From: Tubiluchus corallicola
Taxonomy: Eukaryota; Priapulida; Priapulimorpha; Priapulimorphida; Tubiluchidae
DNA length: 64,000 nucleotides
Assembly: GCA_030141605.1 (NCBI GenBank)
Contig: JAQGDQ010000102.1
Location: 105,676-169,675 of the forward strand
Reading direction: 5' to 3'
The position numbers were made by a program, and so were the translations under genes. Every line of letters starts with the position of its first letter. Positions within the stretch are counted from its first letter, which is position 1. The notes beneath the pieces were generated by a model that did not search any database, was not told where the DNA came from, and worked only from the letters and a program-made list of their open reading frames with translations. Of the stretch, positions 57,032 to 64,000 are shown piece by piece.

Positions 57032-59900
57032 CCATTTAAGTATTGAGACTTTGTAATTTAACCGAATTGGGAGGTAGAATTCTTGGGATTTAATCAATTT
57101 TAATGTTAAAATTTTTAAACCTGGACAGTTCAATTAATTTGAAATTAAATTTTCAAAACCAACGCTTAATTATCAAATGCACAACCTGGTGAAGATGACA
57201 GATTTGCTCAATTGTAAGAATTTACTAGAGATATACAAACTGATATAGTGAACCACTATTGGAAAAAAAACAGATTTTAGATAGGATCCTAGCTCAAATA
57301 ACGAAAGAACGTAAACAATTGAAAGCCTCCAAAAGACTTATACTTAAAGCTTCAATACTAAACCAAATTAAATCAGAAATTTTGATAAGTCAGTTTGGTA
57401 AACATTGACAGTTGAAGCGCAGACAATACCACTATTTTCCGGGACAGATGACATTTCCTTTAGAGATTTTATTACGAACATTTGAACATGCTACAGTTTT
57501 AACAGTTCACTTGCCCAACCTAATTATAATGAACCAAGCAAATCTTTATTGTTGAAGTGTTTCAATGCTGCTATCCCTGTTAAAGATTGTAAATGTTAAT
57601 TTTATAGTCAATGAACCACTACTACTACTAGTTAGTTAATATTCGAAAATGTTTTCCAATAATCGAGATTAAGTTTGGCGTCGTAACTTCTAATAAAGAA
57701 ATATCTGCGGTGATGTGTCATTGTATCCGGTTATACAACAAATGATTTTCTAGATTATCTGAGGTAAACTCCAACTAAAACTGCGCATGTTAATCGAGGA
57801 AACAGTAGAAATTTTAACTCGCGAAATAATAAAGGCGTTGATATTAACAAACAGAATTCGAACTCAAGATAATAATCGAAATTGGACGCTTGATACTTGT
57901 ATTCTAAAGGAAACATTTCGGGACTTTTAGCGATGAGATTTAAGTGATAAAGATCAATTGATAACACGAAATTTTGGAGATAACATCACCAGGTTACCGA
58001 GACGCCGTAACGATGATCAAGTAAATTTTAATGAATTAATTTTCTTAGAGTTGCGGTACAACGAAGTATAGATATGCTCGTTATATTTTTTGTAGTGGGA
58101 GTAGTAAGTATATCTTCATTTTATTAGGAATGAGTCTTTTGTTTCACATCTCCTCTGGGAAAAGGTGCAACTGTGAGCTAAATAAGACTAATGTAATTCA
58201 AGTTCTATTTTGGGGAATTTTCGTTAAGAATACTTCAACGTTCCTATCCATTTTTATTAGTATTGCTTATTCTTTTTGCAACTTCTTATTATTAGCAATT
58301 TCTGTTGGCTTTTATTGTCTTTAGGTAATAGTGTAAGCCTGTAAGGCACGCACCACGTGGGCTGTGTGCACATTACTGATTATAATGATTTTTTCAGTTT
58401 AATCTAGATTATGCGAATGTGTGTTTGTAAGTTTTTTGTTGCTTGCATTATTAGTTTGAACGTGAAAACTATATTTAAGAATTCTTATTAATGCATTATT
58501 TATCAGCCCTTCTATAAAGTTGCATTTTATAATTTTTTTGTTTCTATGACTACTTGCTAGTTTCAAAAATTTGCATGAATAAATTGTATCTCACTGTTTA
58601 TTTGCAATTTTGATATTTAATATACACAAGTTTTACTGTTGTTTTGTCTACGCCCACTTACTGTTCTGTCTTCACGTAGTTTTCATTGCCACAGAAATAA
58701 ATCCTGGCCTTAAATAAAAATCAATACTTGGGTATTGTCTGCAATACTGATGTTTTTGCGTAACAATAAGATGCAGCAAGGCACCTATTGTTTGCCCAAT
58801 TGTTTTTCTATTACAAAGTGCCATCTATTACTTATCTCACAATTTGCACGAGTTTAGCCATTTCTCTGGCCATTTCATGTGTAGTTGTTTAAAATGCTAT
58901 GAGTATTTTATAGCAGTCTATGAATGCAAAGAAACCTCAAGCAATTTTGTAGTACCACTTATTTTACGCAAAGTAGGAAGGCATGTAGAAAGCAGAGGTG
59001 AATTTTTATTTTTCAAAATATGTGTACAGAATATGAAACGAGAAAAAGTGCACTGAACTTTTTCATGTGATATTCATGCACAAACGATTTACAATATAAA
59101 TTAACTATGATTATATATATCATATAATAGCATATACATGTATGTCGTTTATTCTCATTTTCATAATCACAAATTGATTAATGACAAACAAACATATAGT
59201 ATTTGGTGGTTATTTTACAAAGTTAATAAGAATGAAAATGAAAGAAATTTTGCAGCTGGTGTGTAAGTTAAGCTAAACAGTTAACCAGTTAGTTGATTGG
59301 TGTATTTAGTAAATACATGATGTCATTGTTTGAGAAGGCTGCTATTACACATTTGTATCGACTTGCCCAAAATGGTTCCCTACTAACGTGATCTGTTCGA
59401 AGTATTCATATTTCTACATAGCTTTTAGACTACTAATAAATAATCTCCTTTCAACCAAAGTAGTAATACTAGTGCATTTCTTCCATGATCATATTAAAGT
59501 ACTATTATTGTTCAATTCATTTATGCACTTATACAACTCTTGTGTTCGTCTAGTTACAAGTCTTACATATGGGTCAGTATCAGAAATGTACTGTGTCATG
59601 TTATTGTCCGAATTATTAACACTTTTATCACACAAAACGTGGTTTGTCATAGATTTTTATTATTATCATAAGTCTTTTATTTACCACTATTTGCAGATAC
59701 AAATAAACATATACAGTCAACATACAAAGTATAATAAATCATGTGAATAACAGTAAGCCTATGTATCTGCTACATAAGTTTACAAAACTGTTTTACAGTC
59801 CAAATATTTATACAAAACTTTCCTACAATAACCACAATACATTATTATTTATATGCTAACATTATTACTACATTATTTCATATACAAACTTATTAATACA
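57032..59900. other. Region 3' of the ZP-N/EGF gene, no gene recognised
   Basis: The first ~700 bases are probably 3' UTR (poly(A) signal candidate at 57692). The rest is AT-rich, with only short ORFs and no leader or domain that I can support. Confidence 0.4.
57692..57697 (+). terminator. Possible polyadenylation signal of the ZP-N/EGF gene
   Basis: AATAAA 660 bases after the stop, followed by GT-rich sequence (GCGGTGATGTGTCATTGT). That is a plausible cleavage context, but in this AT-rich DNA it is not proof. Confidence 0.3.
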
Positions 59901-59919
59901 TTAGCTAAAAAACAAATTT

Positions 59920-60360
59920 TTAATAATTACGCTTATTTAGCACAGTTTTCGTTATAGAAGAATCTCGAACTATATTTATAAAAGCAGATAGTAAATTTCC
60001 ATCTCTTTCTACATAAATACACTGCAGCTCTCTATTTCTTAATTTATCTTTAAATTCTTGTCTAGCCATAACATCTGTAAGGGGACATTCACATAATAAA
60101 TTCATCGGTGTTTATTGTTCCGCCCCACGTATACAAGAAGAATCTGGTATTAGTCCAATTCTAGAGAGGAATGCATTTAAGACTATTGCCGTAGTAAGCT
60201 CTACTAGAGTCAGAATAATTTAGTTGTTCCAGTTTCTTAAATACTAAGTAAAAGAGTAAAGCTCTTTGTTCATTTGAATCGACAATAAAGTTAAGAAGAT
60301 TGTTAATTTGGTCTTCAGTGAGCATACAAACTCTTCGGGTTTCTGTTTCTCCAACCACGC
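59920..60360 (-). pseudogene. Probable LINE C-terminal fragment
   Basis: On the minus strand a run IGLIPDSSCIRGAEQ, stop, TPMNLLCECPLTDVMARQEF resembles the zinc-knuckle end of LINE ORF2 proteins (GLxxxxxC, then ExxEHxLxxCP). The upstream ORF 60358-60161 fits less well. Too short and damaged to classify. Confidence 0.4.
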
Positions 60361-61102
60361 ATGTAGACGGTATCTCGACTAGTCCTAAAGGATCATACCA
60401 GCATCTCCCCAGTTGAAGAGATGCAATTGGTCACTATTTAAGCAGGAGATCCTCAGCATGTCTGAAAAACAAACAGATATTACGTTCTAATGTGTAGTAG
60501 TAGTAGCACGTCTTCAAGACTGATGCAATGAACTCTCTGTCATACAAAAAGCACAGCAAAAAATATGAAAAACAATTAACACAATCATTAAGAAACAGGA
60601 ATACACACGACAAAAAGCACAAGAAGAAAGCACAAAACATCACTAAAAATTTGGCTCCATCAGAAAAAAATTGTCTCTAGAGGTGGGCTGAAAGGTCGTC
60701 TCTTTTAGGTATTTTCTGTGTTATTTTTTGAAATGTTTTTGCTGTGTCCCCTGTTGTTTTGATCAGTTAAGTTCGCTCTTCTTAAAAGACATTACTGCGT
60801 TTTAACTAACATGAAGAGAAATAATCCATTTAGACAAAAACAGAATTATGTCGTTTAATTCAAGAATTCTGTTATTTCTTCTGCTAGAACCGCGAGATTG
60901 ATATTACGGCGCGTTCAAACTTGAGTGTTCTCTCTGGAGAGTTCTCGCAGTGAGTAGAGCTTGCCGGCAAGAAATTTGCGAGAAAACTCTCAGCAACTCT
61001 CGGATACTTAGCAACAATTTACCGAGAGAACTCGCGAAGCCGTTCATACATGCTAGACCTAAGAGAGAAGTCTTGCGAGAAGAGTCTCTAGTATTCACGT
61101 AC

Positions 61103-61270
61103 TTATTGCGTCTGCATCTAGTTTGCTGTCAACAATCGTAATGCCAGTGACCATGCCTACAAAACTACAATCGGGGAGTATGATGCCTGGATCACTCTGA
61201 TCTTGTCCAAATAACAAACATGAACCAACTGCTTCAGGTATATCCCCGGGATCAGTTGGAAATTGACCAG
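61103..61270 (-). CDS. Unrecognised single exon, phase 1-1
   Basis: On the minus strand CATTTTAG precedes a 168-base open segment ending ATAA/GTACGT. It codes AGQFPTDPGDIPEAVGSC, then LLFGQDQSDPGIILPDC, then GMVTGITIVDSKLDAD. The sequence is balanced and protein-like, not low complexity, and has two Cys. I do not recognise the family, and no flanking exon joined in phase. It lies between imperfect inverted ends at 60904 and 63229, so it may belong to a transposon gene or to a host gene. A short second candidate exon (62671-62618 region, coding MMASGLSNKL) has the wrong phase to join directly. Confidence 0.35.
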
Positions 61271-63100
61271 CTAAAATGACGTAAAACAATAAACAGCATA
61301 TTGTCAGTGTGCAAATTTAGAAGTTTAAATTTCGTCAATCTAACAAACTTTTCCATGGAGTTTGTATTTTTGTATTTTTGGTGTCTGATAGAATATGTAG
61401 TGCCAGTGGAAGCTCTGGCAGACTTATAAACGTATAAACTGCATAAACGTAAACAAATAAGCACAAACATAAACATAAACAAGTAAGTAGGCCTGTTCAG
61501 CAACACATAACCAACTTTTTAATTCAGTTTTAATTGCTCGAATATAAACTAAACCAAAGCAATGGTCTGATTTGCAAAAGTGAAAAACAACAGATTTTTT
61601 ACTTTAATTTAAAAAGTAGCCAAAATTGATAATGCATTCTTAGTCCAATTGCGCAATCAACGTTCATGTTTTCTTAGAAAAATAAACGTTGAAGAAACTA
61701 CTAGTAACTACAATCTAATCTTCACAAAAATTCACAAACAATAATATAGTCTGAATTTAGCAGCATCATATGATTGGCCTAACCTTTATTTTTTTATTTT
61801 TTTAAATATATTCATATTTAAAAATTATTTTCATATTCACATATAGACACACTATGCAATATAATACTTATTTTACATATTTGTTTGTATTTTTAAAAGG
61901 TCATTGTTTTTGCCACACAATAGCATTTTTTGTGTAATTCACTGAGCACTACCTGTCGTTATAACGGGGTTAATTTATTATGTAAGATCGACGTTTGGCA
62001 CAGCAAATGCGTTGACGGATGGCGGAGGCGGGGTAGGGGGTTTTCGGGGCGGCCATTGAAGCTACTTCAAAGTTCGACTGCAAGTTTGTCTTCTGATTTG
62101 ACATCCGATCGTCTTTTTTCTTGCATTTTGTTCTTGAATTTGGTGTTTCGTTTATCGGTTTTGCTTGTATAATTAAATCATAGTAGTAAAAATGTTTTCT
62201 TGAAACTCATATTGCTAAACAATGTTAAAGAGCACGCGGCAGATCGCTCAATTTCAAAAGCGTACTCGGCTAGTAAAAGGTTAGGAACCATTGCATTAGA
62301 CATTATACAGGCGGAAAACTAATGCAAAGAAAAAACATTGTGCTGTTACGACATGCACATAAGAGCAATTCATTCCAGCAAACTGCTGTCACATATCAGT
62401 ATAAATGAAGGAGAATGATCAGCTTGTCCCTTATTTCCAACAAGATCTGCTGAAGCTAAAACACATTCCAAGCTCAAACAAGTCTAAGTGCAATTGCAGT
62501 TTTTATCATCTAAACGTAGCCAGCTATCATTAATGTTTCACTGATTAAAAAAAAGTTACTTTAGTGCAACTTCAAAACATTGAAGTAAATGATCCTCCTA
62601 CCTGCAGTAGACTTACCAGTTTGTTACTCAATCCTGAAGCCATCATAAGTTGCTGAGATAAACAACTATAATGTGATATCAACGATATTAATCACAAAAA
62701 TGTTAAATTCCTGCAATGGAAACAGAGCCTTTAACGAATTTTAAAAACAAGTGACCCGCAAACTCTTTTAACACTACATTTGCTTGCAATCGTTTCGTCG
62801 TTAGAATAATCAAGTGATGAACTAACCTAGTAATATGTGTTACACAAAAACCTAGTTATAAATCATCCAGTTTACCCACATGGTAGTGTATTCATTTTGT
62901 ATTGAATTGTATTTATTCATTCCACACAATACAGATAAATGCACATCTTAAAGAAAACGATTAGTTATAATTGCTGTAGGCAAATTATGAAGATAGCCAG
63001 CCAGTTTTTCTATCTAAGTTTAACTTTCGTATTAAAAGCCCTTTTGGATGTGTAAAATTCACGAGTGCATATATGCTTACACGATAGCTATCGCTAGTTT
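61271..63100. other. AT-rich region, nothing firm
   Basis: A (C)n/(G)n-poor stretch with a GC-richer patch near 62010-62070. A short candidate exon on the minus strand near 62618-62671 has an acceptor TCTCAG and a donor CTG/GTAAGT. No chain of exons could be built. Confidence 0.35.
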
Positions 63101-63229
63101 TACTGAGTGTCAACTCACGCACAACTCAGGGAGAGTCTGCAAAAACTAGCCTTGCCAATAGAATTCGCAAATCCGTTCACACTTGCGAGTTTACTCTCCA
63201 AGAGAAAACTCGCTACTCTGAACGTGCAA

Positions 63230-64000
63230 TAAGATTGCTACAGTGTTACATGTTGAAGCAAAAGTGAAAACATATAATAATGTTAGAAAACCAAACTAAT
63301 TTAAGCATGTAGTGTGAAGTAGTGTAGATTTTAATCGGATATATTTTGAAAAAAACTTAGATATAAGAATGATGATATATATAGAAATCTGCCCTAAAAT
63401 TTATTGTGTATGAAAACTATTGTTAAAAGTTTTATTAATGATAATAGAGGTGAAACTTAATTGCTTAATTATTGGGTGACTAGGGCTGAATTACTGCAAG
63501 TTTGGTTTATTTAAAAAATTGTAATTCATTTAATGCCTAATAAGTTGATTTTAAGATCAATATTTTTCTCTCTTTCTTCAACTACACACACTTTCATGTC
63601 CACTCGCACACAACCCTCCCCCCCCCCCCCACATACACACACAGACGCACATGCACACCATATGATAGTCTAGTAAGGTCTAGGGTAAATGAAATCATGA
63701 TATGAGTGAATATCATCATGTTCGTTGGTGTGTGGGTGTAGATAAACAAAGGCTTCGGTTTTAATGTTCTTGTTTAATGTGGTAATTATTTCTCTGTATG
63801 TCAAATTTGAATTCCTGTCTCTGTTTAGGTATAGAAGACTTAGGAAGCTGTTTCGTAACTTCTCCTTGAGGATTTGAATGGTGACCCAACCTTTAGAATT
63901 TTCAACAAGTGTTTGGAGGTTTGTAGTGCTTGAAATTCTTGAACTAAATGCGCAAAATCTTCATAATGTTATCGCCAGCTCATAATCTCGTTCATCTGTT
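63230..64000. other. Right-edge region with a C-run/CA microsatellite, no gene recognised
   Basis: A CACACTTTCATGTCC stretch, CCCTCCCCCCCCCCCC near 63615-63631, then ACACACAC up to 63660. Nothing else could be supported. Confidence 0.5.

Larger units (their letters stand above)
60904..63229. mobile_element. Possible DNA-transposon remnant with imperfect inverted ends
   Basis: The left end, TTACGGCGCGTTCAAACTTG then TTCTCTCTGGAGAGTTCTCG, mirrors the right end read inward, TTGCACGTTCAGAGTAGCGA then TTCTCTTGGAGAGTAAACTC. Both are preceded by TA on the outside. Subterminal CTCTCxxGGAGAG palindromes recur on both sides. The 2.3-kb interior contains the unexplained exon 61103-61270. It could be one element or two unrelated short insertions of one family. 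Confidence 0.45.

Overview
This is a eukaryotic, almost certainly invertebrate metazoan, nuclear window. It is AT-rich, with long introns, GT-AG splice signals, many decayed transposable elements and microsatellites. There are no operons and no long bacterial-type ORFs. I cannot name the phylum. Gene models were built by hand from splice sites, reading-frame phase and domain motifs, so exact exon ends are predictions.

Three genes are supported, and all three look secreted or extracellular. (1) Minus strand, 7800 down to 1431: the 5' six exons of an astacin-family zinc metallopeptidase. It has a signal peptide, an FxGD propeptide switch and the HExxHxxGxxH zinc site, and it runs off the left edge. 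(2) Plus strand, 29405-38051: a complete three-exon model of 433 aa. It has a signal peptide, about 180 residues of nearly pure Glu/Asp/Gln, a 52-triplet uninterrupted collagen helix bracketed by CxC motifs, and a basic C-terminal tail. (3) Plus strand, 43527-57031: a nine-exon model of 552 aa with seven 17-residue Arg/Tyr/Asp-rich repeats, a region resembling a ZP-N module and three EGF-like modules. All exon phases agree in all three models. The acidic collagen and the repeat-ZP-N-EGF protein are the best candidates for something undescribed. Together with the protease they suggest an extracellular-matrix neighbourhood (inference).

Layout: 1-8000 astacin gene with repeat-filled introns; 8000-14300 mostly unassigned, with one candidate CpG/CRE promoter and one small secreted-peptide ORF; 14300-15900 a broken Ty3/Gypsy element next to an alternating purine-pyrimidine tract; 16000-29300 mostly unassigned, with minisatellites, microsatellites and a non-LTR retrotransposon remnant; 29400-38050 acidic collagen gene, whose long first intron holds a rearranged Gypsy element and LINE pieces; 38050-43500 intergenic, with one of two near-identical 0.96-kb repeats; 43500-57030 ZP-N/EGF gene with two hAT-type insertions in one intron and a third copy in the next; 57030-64000 mostly unassigned, with a LINE remnant and a possible DNA-transposon remnant containing one unexplained exon.

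Transposon content is diverse: Gypsy LTR elements, Jockey-like LINEs, hAT elements with 8-bp target duplications, and fold-back repeats carrying hammerhead-like motifs reminiscent of Penelope-like elements.
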